Below, in pieces: positions 55,436 to 64,000 of a stretch of DNA of 64,000 nucleotides. The position numbers and the translations under genes are program-made. The stretch is from Thalassotalea_B piscium_A (GTDB lineage Bacteria; Pseudomonadota; Gammaproteobacteria; Enterobacterales; Alteromonadaceae). The stretch covers positions 2,666,001 to 2,730,000 of the forward strand of contig CP186339.1 of NCBI GenBank assembly GCA_049347715.1, read 5' to 3'. Position 1 is the stretch's first letter. Each line of letters starts with the position of its first letter. Below the pieces are notes generated by a model. The model searched no databases and was not told the origin of the DNA. It was given only the letters and a program-made list of their open reading frames with translations.

Positions 55436-57688
55436 CTAGTACGCTTTTGCTTTGAAGAATCGCAAACGGTTGGCATTACTCACCACGGTTAATGAAGAAA
55501 AGGCCATAGCCGCTCCAGCAATAACAGGATTCAGTAATAAACCAAAAAATGGATATAACACTCCAGCAGCAATAGGCACGCCAGCAGCATTGTAAATAAA
55601 AGCCCCAAGTAAGTTTTGCTTAATGTTAGCTATTGTCGCCTTGCTAATCGCAATGGCGTCAGCAAGACCATGCAATGAACCTCGCATCAAGGTAATATCG
55701 GCACTTTCTATTGCAACATCAGTACCTGTGCCAATAGCAAACCCTACGTTGGCTAAAGCTAATGCTGGCGCATCATTGATACCGTCACCAGTCATTCCAA
55801 CAATTTCATTTTGGGCTTGTAACTCAGCCACTTTTTTCGATTTATCTTCAGGTAACACTTGCGAATAAACTTCAGTGATGCCCACTTTTTTAGCCACCGC
55901 GTTCGCTGTTGCGCTATTGTCTCCAGTGATCATTACCACACGAATATTTTTAGCTTGTAGTCGTTTTATCGCAGCTATTGCATCATGTTTAATCGGATCG
56001 GATACCGCAATAATCGCCACTAATTGATGATCTATCGCAAAATACATTGGCGTTTTTGCTTCATCTGCCAAAGATTGTGCTTGATCGATAAAGGCATCTA
56101 TTGGTACATCATTAGTCAGCATGAATTTTTGATTACCAAAAAGTAAAGACTGTTCATTCATTGTCGCTGAAACACCAAGCCCAGTAACAGCATTAAACTC
56201 GCGAACCGATTCTAACGTCAGTTTGCGCTCAGCAGCTGACTCGACAATAGCTTGTGCTAAAGGATGCTCAGATCCAGTTTCTAAACTGGCGACTGCAGAT
56301 AACACCTCATCGTCGGTATAGCCTTTATCTATAATAACTATATCCGTTACCTTAGGCGTACCTTCTGTAATGGTGCCCGTTTTATCTAACACCATAGCAG
56401 TTATTTTAGATGCTGTTTGTAAGGCTTCACCGTTACGAATAAGCACGCCTGCTTCAGCAGCTTTTCCAATACCCACCATGACTGACATTGGAGTGGCTAA
56501 TCCTAGTGCACATGGGCAAGCAATTATAAGCACTGTCGTTGCCGATATTACCGCATAAGCAACGCTTGGTTCAGGACCAAAATTAAGCCAAGCTAACGCA
56601 CTGACAATAGCGATAATCATAATAACAGGTACGAAATAAGCCGCGATCACATCAGCTAAACGTCCAATAGGTGGCTTAGAATTTTGAGCACGCTTCACCA
56701 TAGTGATAATTTGAGCTAGTGCAGTATCTTTACCAATTCGAGTAGCCTTAAATAAAATAGAACCTGATTTATTTAAAGTGCCAGCTGAAACCCTATCTCC
56801 CTCTGCTTTTTCAACAGGCATAGGTTCACCTGTGAGCATCGACTCATCTATTGAGGTATTTCCCTCTAACACTATGCCGTCAACGGGAATTTTTTCGCCT
56901 GGACGCACACGTACAGTATCGTTCAACAAAACCTGTTTAATAGCGATATCAATCTCTTTTTCATCACGAACGACTCGTGCTGTTTTTGCTTGTAAGCCTA
57001 TCAGCCTTTTAATGGCTTCACTGGTTCGCCCTCTCGCTTTAACTTCCAGTGCTAAGCCTAAATTAATTAAACCAATAATCATGGCTGTCGCTTCAAAATA
57101 CACATGACGAGCCATTTCAGGCAACGCCAAAGGAAATAAAACCACCAGCATTGAATACAACCAGGCAGTACCTGTACCTAAAGCAATAAGAGTATCCATA
57201 TTCGCGCTATGATTGATAAAAGACTTCCATGCTCCCACGTAAAAATGCTTACCGGAAAAATACATGATGCCCGCACATAAAAGCCCCACAGCAAGCCATA
57301 TTCCACGCTCAAAGCTTGTTGTTACTGTCATTGGGCCACCAGCAATACTGTATAACATCAAAGGAATGCCAAGCCCGAGAGCAATCCACATTTGGCGCAT
57401 TAAACCTTGATAATAATTTTGTTCCGCTTGCTCTTTTTCATCAAGTTGTTGCTCATCGCCTAAATTCGACGTTTTTTTCGCATTATAGCCAATGCTTTCA
57501 ACCGCTTTAATTAACTCATCTGCTTTAACATTTCCAGTGACTGTGACCGTTCTTAAAGCAAAGTTCATCGCTGCTTGCTCAACGCCCGCCACTTGAAGCA
57601 ATGCCTTTTCAATTTTACCAACACAACTGGCGCAACCGGCACCTTCAATAAGTAGCTCTTGCTCTTCTGTTAGTGTTTTATTCTGCAT
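55436..57688 (-). CDS. copA: Cu+-exporting P1B-type ATPase
   Basis: Inner-membrane copper pump of 750 residues from ATG 57688. AAGGAG lies 6 bases before this start; the frame also opens at TTG 57703 and ATG 57694. It has one N-terminal heavy-metal domain (GAGCASCVGKIEKAL near residue 18), eight expected helices, the CPC metal site (IIACPCALGLATP), the phosphorylation site VLDKTGTITEG, the HP motif (GSEHPLAQAI) and TGDGINDAPALA. The CPC and the downstream cupredoxin point to Cu+ as substrate. It overlaps the MerR gene start-to-stop by 11 bases, forming one operon. Confidence 0.95.
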   Translation of the reverse strand: MQNKTLTEEQELLIEGAGCASCVGKIEKALLQVAGVEQAAMNFALRTVTVTGNVKADELIKAVESIGYNAKKTSNLGDEQQLDEKEQAEQNYYQGLMRQMWIALGLGIPLMLYSIAGGPMTVTTSFERGIWLAVGLLCAGIMYFSGKHFYVGAWKSFINHSANMDTLIALGTGTAWLYSMLVVLFPLALPEMARHVYFEATAMIIGLINLGLALEVKARGRTSEAIKRLIGLQAKTARVVRDEKEIDIAIKQVLLNDTVRVRPGEKIPVDGIVLEGNTSIDESMLTGEPMPVEKAEGDRVSAGTLNKSGSILFKATRIGKDTALAQIITMVKRAQNSKPPIGRLADVIAAYFVPVIMIIAIVSALAWLNFGPEPSVAYAVISATTVLIIACPCALGLATPMSVMVGIGKAAEAGVLIRNGEALQTASKITAMVLDKTGTITEGTPKVTDIVIIDKGYTDDEVLSAVASLETGSEHPLAQAIVESAAERKLTLESVREFNAVTGLGVSATMNEQSLLFGNQKFMLTNDVPIDAFIDQAQSLADEAKTPMYFAIDHQLVAIIAVSDPIKHDAIAAIKRLQAKNIRVVMITGDNSATANAVAKKVGITEVYSQVLPEDKSKKVAELQAQNEIVGMTGDGINDAPALALANVGFAIGTGTDVAIESADITLMRGSLHGLADAIAISKATIANIKQNLLGAFIYNAAGVPIAAGVLYPFFGLLLNPVIAGAAMAFSSLTVVSNANRLRFFKAKAY

Positions 57689-58088
57689 CACCATCTCCTT
57701 CAATAAGGTGACAAATCATTTCACCTGTCGGCATATTATCTGGTTTAACTTGCCAATCGCTTATTGCTTTTTGTAATCGAGACCTTAGCGCCAGAGTTTC
57801 TTGAAATTGTTTTTCGGTTGCTATCAATCTCTGCTTAACAATGTCTCTTACCAGAGGACAGGCACTATGTCCCTTATCAGACTCAGTAAGAATATTGGTA
57901 ATTTCGTCAATAGAAAAATCTAATTTCCTCGCACTTAAAATAAACTTTAACCGGTTATGCTCTCGCTTCCCAAAGACTTTAAAACCATTTTCAAGGTTTT
58001 TCTTCGGAGTGAGTAAGCCGATCCGCGTATAATAACGAACGGTGTCAGGAGTGGTATTCATTGATTTGGCAAATTCAGTGACTTTCAT
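57678..58088 (-). CDS. MerR-family copper-type regulator
   Basis: A 136-residue regulator from ATG 58088; a longer frame to 58124 would include the region after the promoter and lacks support. The N-terminal domain MKVTEFAKSMNTTPDTVRYY followed by TRIGLL is the MerR helix-turn-helix, then the dimerisation helix. Cys residues near the C-terminal loop (HSACPLVRDIV and MICHLIEGD) may bind metal. It is the first gene of the merR-copA-cupredoxin operon and is expected to twist the 19-bp-spacer promoter on Cu+. It is CueR-like by context; the exact metal is inferred. Confidence 0.87.
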   Translation of the reverse strand: MKVTEFAKSMNTTPDTVRYYTRIGLLTPKKNLENGFKVFGKREHNRLKFILSARKLDFSIDEITNILTESDKGHSACPLVRDIVKQRLIATEKQFQETLALRSRLQKAISDWQVKPDNMPTGEMICHLIEGDGDAE

Positions 58089-58145
58089 AACGTTTCTCTC
58101 ACTCAAGGCATAAATAATAAACAAGTATTTATATTAATAGAGCTT

Positions 58146-58176
58146 AGTTTACACCTGTGTGTAAGTCACAGGTCAA
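58146..58176 (-). promoter_or_regulatory. MerR-type promoter with 19-bp spacer
   Basis: On the minus strand: -35 TTGACC (58171-58176), -10 TAAACT (58146-58151), spacer 19 bases (58152-58170). The dyad ACCTGTG / CACAGGT (58153-58159 and 58167-58173) spans the spacer. An over-long 19-bp spacer with a dyad is typical of MerR-regulated promoters. It lies 58 bases upstream of the regulator start. Confidence 0.85.
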
Positions 58177-58371
58177 GTGTAAAACCTCATGAATCGTATA
58201 AATAAGAAAAATCGTTAATACTTACTCGCTTGCCTCACTATTACTTTAGGCAGGCTAGAGACAGTAAACTGAATTAAATGATTATTTAAACCAACTTATA
58301 GTTAAAAAAAATTGACTCTGAAATGCCACATTGTATGTTGGTATATAACTAACCTAAATAATTTCATTATT

Positions 58372-59574
58372 TTGAACAAACTTTTTTTATTAATAACATC
58401 TAGTGCCTTATGTTTTTTCTTAAGCTTTAGCACCTCCGCATCTGCTGAAACTGAAGATAAATTACATTTTTCAGGTTTTGCCCGCGTAATTATGGGTTAC
58501 CTTGACGATGAAAATGCGGAATATATTGGCTACGATAATAGTGTCAGTTTAAATCAGCAGTCATTGTTAGGTTTGCAAGCTGATTATCAATTTAATGATA
58601 AACTATCCGTTACTACTCAGTTTGTAGGATATACTCAAGACCAGCGTAATTCAGGACTAGAATGGTTATACCTTACCTACAATCCCAATAATGCACTACA
58701 ACTCAAACTTGGCCGTCAACGCATTCCTTTTTTTAATTACAGTGATAGTCTTGATGTTGGCTTTGCATACCCTTGGTTGACACTACCGCAGCAATTTTAT
58801 GACACCGCATTCTTCTCAACCTTTGATGGTATTTTAGCTAATTATGAATTCACCGCTAACGACTGGCTAATTAATTATGAAGGTTATTGGGGAAGATTTG
58901 ACGACAAAATATACTTAGCTAGCCAAAAAATAGACACCCAAGTCATCGGCCTTATTGGTGCTAATGCCACCTTCGGTTATAAAAACTTTACTTTTCGAGC
59001 CTCCTATAACCAAGGAGATGTAAACATAGCTCAAGATGAAGCAAAACAATTTAGTCAATTATTACGTCAAGTCGGGTTTTCTGATAGCGCTGATTGGCTT
59101 AACGCGAATGGACTTATTAAGTTTTACCAATTAAGTGCTAATTATGAAAATCTCAATTATTTTTTTCGTAGTGAAATAGCTAAAATGGTAGGAGAAAGTG
59201 GTTTAGTTGCTGATATTAATAGCTTTTACATCTCTGCTGGATATAATTTTTATCCATACACTGTTTATATATCCTACAGTAAAAAACACCTTTATTTTGA
59301 CCATCCTGCCAATGAAATACCCTTTGGCGTATCCCCTGACTTAGACACGCTAGCAGCAACTTACTTAGGTGTATTAGCCGCCTTCCCTGATGATAAATCA
59401 ATTGGTACTAAACTAGGTATTCGTTGGGATTGGCTCTCTAATTTAGCCATAAAAGCTGAAATGACCTTTGTGAAAGCTAATGACAAAATAAGTAATGATT
59501 ACGCAGTAAAAGACTTAGGTGGTTTTGATGGCCATGCCGTGTTGTATCAGTTTGGTCTAGAGTGGGTGTTTTGA
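58372..59574 (+). CDS. Outer-membrane porin-like beta-barrel protein, second copy
   Basis: About 400 residues, paralogue of the porin at 35.0-36.2 kb (shared LGRQRIPFFNYSDSLDVGFAYPW). TTG 58372 gives a normal signal peptide (NKLFLLITSSALCFFLSF, cut near SASA); the frame opens at TTG 58312, which would leave an awkward extension. No ribosome site is strong for either. The barrel ends in Phe (GLEWVF). It overlaps the next gene by one base (TGATG), so the two proteins are made together. The substrate is unknown. Confidence 0.8.
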   Translation: MNKLFLLITSSALCFFLSFSTSASAETEDKLHFSGFARVIMGYLDDENAEYIGYDNSVSLNQQSLLGLQADYQFNDKLSVTTQFVGYTQDQRNSGLEWLYLTYNPNNALQLKLGRQRIPFFNYSDSLDVGFAYPWLTLPQQFYDTAFFSTFDGILANYEFTANDWLINYEGYWGRFDDKIYLASQKIDTQVIGLIGANATFGYKNFTFRASYNQGDVNIAQDEAKQFSQLLRQVGFSDSADWLNANGLIKFYQLSANYENLNYFFRSEIAKMVGESGLVADINSFYISAGYNFYPYTVYISYSKKHLYFDHPANEIPFGVSPDLDTLAATYLGVLAAFPDDKSIGTKLGIRWDWLSNLAIKAEMTFVKANDKISNDYAVKDLGGFDGHAVLYQFGLEWVF

Positions 59575-59993
59575 TGAATAAAACAATCGCTTTTCTTATC
59601 CTATGTTCACTAAGTTTTACGCAAATAGTTTGCGCTTCTGAAACTATTTTTGTGGTAGCTAACACCTCGGATAAATCAATAGAACTTAGTCGTCAGCAAG
59701 TACGAAATCTATTTATGGGAAGCGTCATCCCCTATAAATTAAAAGCAATTGCCCTGCCTCCTAACAATCAAACTCGCGTGTTATTTAATACTAAAGTGGT
59801 GGGTTTAACAGAAACACGTATTCAGTCATATTGGGCACAAATGCGTTTTACGGGTCGTAAAAAGCCCCCTAAAGAAGTTAATAATGAACGTTCATTATTG
59901 GAATACCTTAAAGAGAATAAAGGTACAGTCGGTTACTTATCAACAAGTGAAGATATTCCCAGTGAGTTAACAATTCTCTTTAAAATCAATTAA
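59574..59993 (+). CDS. Small periplasmic PstS-like protein
   Basis: A 139-residue exported protein with a signal peptide (about 1-21, cut near VCAS). The mature part resembles the short phosphate-binding-protein-like family often paired with porins in Shewanella and relatives: TIFVVANTSDKSIELSRQQV, then RNLFMGSVIP, and YWAQMRFTGRKKPPKEV. It is translated from ATG 59574, overlapping the porin stop. No ABC transporter is encoded here. Its 3' end overlaps the convergent GGDEF-EAL gene by 27 bases. A direct role in phosphate uptake is doubtful. Confidence 0.82.
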   Translation: MNKTIAFLILCSLSFTQIVCASETIFVVANTSDKSIELSRQQVRNLFMGSVIPYKLKAIALPPNNQTRVLFNTKVVGLTETRIQSYWAQMRFTGRKKPPKEVNNERSLLEYLKENKGTVGYLSTSEDIPSELTILFKIN

Positions 59994-62048
59994 ATTAGAC
60001 TCTAGTTTATTTACTTTAAATTTAAGTACTTCTTCTAAACTAATAGGTTTGGAAAAAAGATACCCTTGAAGTTGATGACAACCATTTTCCACAAGAAAAT
60101 CAAATTGCTCTCTCGTTTCTACGCCTTCAGCACAAATTTTCAAGTTAAGTTGTTTTGCCATTTCAATAATAGTTTTAGTTATCAAACTACTGCGATCAGA
60201 AACCAAAAGATTATCAACAAACTGCTTGTCAATTTTTAACGTGTCTAAATGTAATTGGGTAAGATAACTTAAAGAGGAATAACCCGTACCAAAATCATCA
60301 AGGGCAATTGATGTACCTAGCATATTCATTTCTTTGAAAAACTCATTAGCCATTTCAAAGTTTTCTAAATAAGCCGTTTCCGTCACTTCAAATTCAATTG
60401 ATGCCGGATCAACCGCGTATTGCTTAAACAAGTCTTTCACGAATAATGCTAAGGTTTTACTTCTAATATCCTGAGCAGATAAATTCACTGAAATAATAAT
60501 ATCGGCATTAATATGATGTTTAATTTGAGAGATATCTTTACATAACCTTTCTAAAACCCATTTAGTAATCGTTTGTATTTTTCCGCTTTGTTCGGCAATT
60601 GGAATAAATTCAGCGGGAGAAACCATCCCTAATGAAACACTAGTCCAACGTAGTAAGGCTTCATAACCAACAACCTCTTCTTCTGTGGACACTTTCGGCT
60701 GATAAAACAAGGTAAATTCATCGTTTTTTAGCCCGTGTGATATCGTGTTAGCAATTAATAATCTCCGCTTATTCTCTTCCATCATTTCAGGAACAAAAAC
60801 CGTATGAACATTACGACCAGCAAGCTTTGAACGATACATGGCAATATCTGCATTACTGACAAATTCACTTAAATTAAAATTGGATTCTGTCGCCTTAGCG
60901 ATACCAATACTGACACTTACCTGAACTTCCCATGAATTAATTTCAAAAGGAGAAGAAAGCCCTTTTACTATTCGTTCTGCAATTTGATAAACCAATAAAT
61001 CATTAGGCTCGTTATAAAGCAAAATAAGAAACTCATCCCCTCCTAAACGAGAAATTAGATCACCTTCACGTAAAAAGCTCTTGGTGCGTTTACTTACTTC
61101 AACGAGTAATTGATCACCTATTTCATGCCCAAAAGAATCATTTACACCTTTAAATTCATCCAAGTCTAAGTACATTAAAACTAAATTCTTATTTGAACGT
61201 TGGGCTCTAGCCAATTCTAAACTTAAGGTTTCCATAAAAAACTGTCTATTAGGTAAACCCGTTAAACCATCAAAATTTGCCAACTGCACCATATGCTTTT
61301 TTTGTTGAATAAGTCTTTCTGTGTATTCTTTATTTTTGACTGTCTTTTGATTGATGGTTTCCATCATATGGTTAATATCTTGGCTTAACGAGGCAACTTC
61401 TTCTTTGCCACTAATATCAATTTTCAATGAATAATCATTGGTTTTTTGTATCTTTTGTACTAAACGAGAAAGGCGATCTAACGGTAAAAACAATTTCCCT
61501 TGGAGCCAAAATAAAATAACGGTTATGACCACCAATAACATGACAGTTAAAGGTAATACATGCTTCAATAAATTCAGTTTACTTTTGTTAAGAGGGGTAC
61601 TTGAGTCATGAACAATCAACAAATAACCTAAAGGTAATCGCTTATCGCCAATGAGTTTAAGGGCAACTAATTCTCCATTTTGAATAAATATACCTGTTGA
61701 TTGTTGCTGTTGATAATCTGTGATTGAAGTTTGAGTTGAAAATGACTTTCCTTGATAGCTTTGCAATGCTTGCCAATTTTTATCATAAATAATGGCAAAT
61801 TTAACATTCTCGTATCTGTCCAGACGTAAAAGCATAGTTGCTAGCTCAAATTCATCTGGCTCAATCGCTAACATAGGCACTAAATCACTCGACATATTTT
61901 CAGAGAGTGCGTCGAGATCCCCTTTTACTGAGGCTAAATATAATTGTTCATGCTCTTGAAGAGAAAAAATAAGAACACTTAAGCTCACAACGCAAATCGC
62001 AAGTGTCGTTATAAAAGCTGTGGTATTTCTGATAGATTTAAAAAGCAT
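59967..62048 (-). CDS. Membrane GGDEF-EAL cyclic-di-GMP enzyme
   Basis: A 693-residue inner-membrane protein. Two helices (about 8-28 and 163-183) flank a periplasmic sensor domain of about 130 residues, followed by a HAMP-like linker, a GGDEF domain and an EAL domain. RLGGDEF near residue 335 is intact, with an RxxD inhibitory site just before it (REGD). YEALLRW near 461, together with the Asp-Asp pair in IALDDFGTGYSSL, indicates a potentially active phosphodiesterase. It may make or break c-di-GMP depending on the signal. The convergent porin/binding-protein pair overlaps its 3' end and may be functionally linked. Confidence 0.93.
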   Translation of the reverse strand: MLFKSIRNTTAFITTLAICVVSLSVLIFSLQEHEQLYLASVKGDLDALSENMSSDLVPMLAIEPDEFELATMLLRLDRYENVKFAIIYDKNWQALQSYQGKSFSTQTSITDYQQQQSTGIFIQNGELVALKLIGDKRLPLGYLLIVHDSSTPLNKSKLNLLKHVLPLTVMLLVVITVILFWLQGKLFLPLDRLSRLVQKIQKTNDYSLKIDISGKEEVASLSQDINHMMETINQKTVKNKEYTERLIQQKKHMVQLANFDGLTGLPNRQFFMETLSLELARAQRSNKNLVLMYLDLDEFKGVNDSFGHEIGDQLLVEVSKRTKSFLREGDLISRLGGDEFLILLYNEPNDLLVYQIAERIVKGLSSPFEINSWEVQVSVSIGIAKATESNFNLSEFVSNADIAMYRSKLAGRNVHTVFVPEMMEENKRRLLIANTISHGLKNDEFTLFYQPKVSTEEEVVGYEALLRWTSVSLGMVSPAEFIPIAEQSGKIQTITKWVLERLCKDISQIKHHINADIIISVNLSAQDIRSKTLALFVKDLFKQYAVDPASIEFEVTETAYLENFEMANEFFKEMNMLGTSIALDDFGTGYSSLSYLTQLHLDTLKIDKQFVDNLLVSDRSSLITKTIIEMAKQLNLKICAEGVETREQFDFLVENGCHQLQGYLFSKPISLEEVLKFKVNKLESNLIDFKENC

Positions 62049-62331
62049 CAGAGCATTTTATCATAAGGTTAAAAATTATACGTTACTTGATACACGTTAA
62101 TCCTTGGAATTTAATGATCTGTATCAATTTAATTAAATTGGATTTAAAAAATAGCAGAATTTTTCATGACTTATGAACTTCCCCGAGTTTAACACTAAGA
62201 GTATCTTTCATAATCATGCTAATAAAAACTCTAAAATCATGCTTTCATGAAGATTATTATCAAAGCTTTCAACAAGAAATATACTTAGCAAATAAAAAAC
62301 TTATTCATATAGCGTACTAAAAGGAATACTC

Positions 62332-63144
62332 ATGCACAAAACAATCTTAATTACTGGCGCTACCGATGGTATAGGCTTAGAAACAGCAAAATTACTCGCC
62401 GCTGATAGCCATAACTTAATCATACATGGCCGTAATCCTGAAAAGTTAAGCACTGTAACTCAGTTATTAGCAGAGATACCGAATGCTGGCACTATCACTG
62501 GTTACCTAGCCGACCTATCTCACTTTTCTGATGTTGAAAAATTTGTAAACACTATTTTTCAACATCATGAACATCTTGATGTACTGATAAATAACGCAGG
62601 TATTTTCAAAGTAAAACCTAGCATCACCTCTGATGGACTTGATATACGCTTTATTGTTAACACAATTTCTCCTTACTTCATTACCCAAGCACTTTCTCCT
62701 TTACTTGGACATAACGGACGCGTAATCAACCTATCATCTGCCGCCCAAGCGCCTGTTAATATCCAAGCATTATCTGGAAAAGTAACACTTAGTGATATGG
62801 AGGCTTATTCACAAAGTAAACTCGCCATCACAATGTGGAGTTATTACACTGCAGAACAAACAAAAAATATTGGTCCGAGTATTATTGCCGTTAATCCAGG
62901 TTCATTACTTGCTTCGAAAATGGTTACTGAAGGGTTTGGTATTGAAGGTAAGGCATTAAGCATAGGCGCCACTGTATTAAAACGTATGGCGTTAGAAAAT
63001 GATATTCCAAATTATTCAGGTCAATACTTTGATAATGATAGTGGACAGTTTGCACTCCCTCACCCAGATGGTATCAACAGTCAAAAATCAAAAGAAGTAG
63101 TGGATGTTATAGAATCCATTATCAACAAAATGAAAACATCTTGA
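62332..63144 (+). CDS. Short-chain dehydrogenase/reductase
   Basis: NAD(P)-dependent oxidoreductase of 270 residues with the SDR pattern: TGATDGIG near residue 7, NNAG near 86, LSSAAQAP with the catalytic Ser, and YSQSK near 157 with Tyr and Lys. It resembles the retinol-dehydrogenase/WWOX-like SDRs. AAGGA lies about 7 bases before the ATG. No neighbour indicates its substrate. Confidence 0.9.
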   Translation: MHKTILITGATDGIGLETAKLLAADSHNLIIHGRNPEKLSTVTQLLAEIPNAGTITGYLADLSHFSDVEKFVNTIFQHHEHLDVLINNAGIFKVKPSITSDGLDIRFIVNTISPYFITQALSPLLGHNGRVINLSSAAQAPVNIQALSGKVTLSDMEAYSQSKLAITMWSYYTAEQTKNIGPSIIAVNPGSLLASKMVTEGFGIEGKALSIGATVLKRMALENDIPNYSGQYFDNDSGQFALPHPDGINSQKSKEVVDVIESIINKMKTS

Positions 63145-63407
63145 GATAATTGGTGCTAACTATCAAAAAGAATCAGTGAATATAATTCTCTTTAGGTGAT
63201 TATTTAACAGTAAACACGATGACATTATCAGTGTACTTTTGAGTATAGTCAGTGCTTGTGAGCGTTTTTTTGCTTAGCAAACAGTCAAAATGATAGTGTT
63301 TCTGCGCATTAACATTAATTTTGTGCATAAAAACAATTATTTCTATTGCTCAATCCACTGTTATTTCTTAGTATGTTACTGAAAATAATAATTAAGGGAT
63401 AGCAAAA

Positions 63408-63683
63408 ATGAATAAAAGTGAATTAGTAGCAAAAATCGCTGAAGGCGCAGACATTTCTAAAGCGTCAGCTGGTCGTGCATTAGATAGTTTAATTAGCTCT
63501 ATAACAGCTGAACTTGCTAGTGGCGGTGATGTAGCATTAGTGGGTTTTGGTACTTACAAAGTAAATGACCGTGCAGCTCGTACAGGCCGCAACCCACAAA
63601 CAGGTGCAGAGATTCAAATCGCTGCAGCTAAAGTACCAGCATTTAAAGCTGGTAAAGCATTAAAAGACGCTGTTAACGGTTAG
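63408..63683 (+). CDS. HU-family nucleoid DNA-binding protein
   Basis: A 91-residue histone-like protein, MNKSELVAKIAEGADISKAS at the start and GFGTYKVNDRAARTGRNPQT in the DNA-binding arm. It bends and compacts DNA as a dimer. Length and motifs match HU alpha/beta; it cannot be assigned to hupA or hupB from sequence alone. AAGGGAT precedes the ATG. A large inverted repeat follows. Confidence 0.95.
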   Translation: MNKSELVAKIAEGADISKASAGRALDSLISSITAELASGGDVALVGFGTYKVNDRAARTGRNPQTGAEIQIAAAKVPAFKAGKALKDAVNG

Positions 63684-63690
63684 TCATTTC

Positions 63691-63738
63691 AGGTCACAAA
63701 TTGTATCCCCTAAATACAGGATATACAATTTGTGACCT
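63691..63738. terminator. Large inverted repeat after the HU gene, probable terminator
   Basis: AGGTCACAAATTGTAT (63691-63706) and its exact complement (63723-63738) form a 16-bp stem with a 16-base loop, followed by ACTTTTA. The T-run is short, so it could also be an RNA-stability element. Confidence 0.55.
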
Positions 63739-63790
63739 ACTTTTACCCTTTCTATAAATAGTAATTCCCAACTAAGATCTGCTCATCCAA

Positions 63791-64000
63791 TCACGCTTTT
63801 GACAAAACAATTAAAACAGCTACAAAAATTCCACCTGCTAACGCAACAAAACTATATTTTTTCTGCTCTTGTTCTGCTTTCGGCAACAAATGAGTAGCGC
63901 CTACGTAGATTAATGCGCCTGCAGACAAGGATAACAAGGCACCTAACATATTATTGTCCAGTACACTTATCAAAGGGTACGAAACTAGCATACCTAAAGG
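63791..64000 (-). CDS. ZIP-family metal transporter, C-terminal part only
   Basis: The frame is open to the window end, so the N-terminal part lies outside. The visible residues include GALLSLSAGALIYVGATHLLP, the ZIP-family helix with a His that binds metal, then a charged loop and a last helix (VALAGGIFVAVLIVLSKA). ZIP proteins import Zn2+ or other divalent metals. A full assignment needs the missing part. Confidence 0.75.
   Translation of the reverse strand, partial: PLGMLVSYPLISVLDNNMLGALLSLSAGALIYVGATHLLPKAEQEQKKYSFVALAGGIFVAVLIVLSKA

Noticed and set aside
56778..57107. 109-residue plus-strand ORF opposite copA
   Set aside because: It lies fully inside copA on the other strand, whose motifs are unmistakable. 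Composition is that of a shadow frame and no ribosome site was seen.
1..64000. CRISPR array, tRNA or rRNA genes, insertion sequence or prophage
   Set aside because: No regularly spaced direct repeats, no clover-leaf or rRNA-like stretches, and no transposase, integrase or phage protein among the frames.

Overview
The window looks like chromosomal DNA of a marine gammaproteobacterium of the Alteromonadales, most likely Colwellia or a close relative. This is inferred from the AT-rich codon use, the fadR/nhaB/dsbB and psrA/nagZ gene neighbourhoods, the TonB-receptor-based starch locus and a PEP-CTERM protein. No rRNA, tRNA, insertion sequence, prophage or CRISPR array was seen.

Region 1 (1-31 kb) is a starch/glycogen/maltodextrin locus. 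It holds a 5'-truncated glgX, malQ, a lipoprotein GH13 amylase, a PEP-CTERM protein, a MarR regulator, an MFS sugar transporter, a periplasmic binding protein, an aldo/keto reductase, a large TonB-dependent receptor, a non-catalytic starch-binding lipoprotein, two lipoprotein pullulanases of different modularity and a GH97 alpha-glucosidase. A three-gene MacAB-like exporter and a UbiA-family prenyltransferase sit inside it. Six copies of a 14-bp element, TGAATACGTATG(C/T)A, lie upstream of the transporter, the receptor (two copies), both pullulanases and the GH97 gene, all in the same orientation relative to the gene. They look like a LacI-family operator; the regulator is not in the window. 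Inferred pathway: surface lipoproteins bind and debranch starch, the receptor imports oligosaccharides, periplasmic enzymes trim them, the MFS protein carries them to the cytoplasm, and MalQ and GlgX process them.

Region 2 (31-47 kb) is mostly housekeeping: an alanine-dehydrogenase/CEO-synthase-like enzyme, a peroxiredoxin, grxD, sodB, a porin, fadR, nhaB, dsbB, nagZ, a PsrA-like regulator, an M2 peptidase, and a SulP transporter with a universal stress protein.

Region 3 (47.8-54.9 kb) is the best candidate for an undescribed system. It is a co-directional eight-gene cluster: a small soluble protein, a polytopic membrane protein, a Tat-exported COG1237-like metallo-beta-lactamase-fold protein, a short binding-protein-like periplasmic protein, a two-part COG0523 (CobW-like) GTPase whose CXCC motif has lost its first Cys, and a private ExbB/ExbD/TonB set.

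Region 4 (55-64 kb) has a copper operon (MerR regulator, CopA, membrane cupredoxin) behind a 19-bp-spacer MerR-type promoter, a porin coupled to a PstS-like protein, a GGDEF-EAL protein, an SDR, an HU protein and the C-terminal part of a ZIP transporter cut by the window end.
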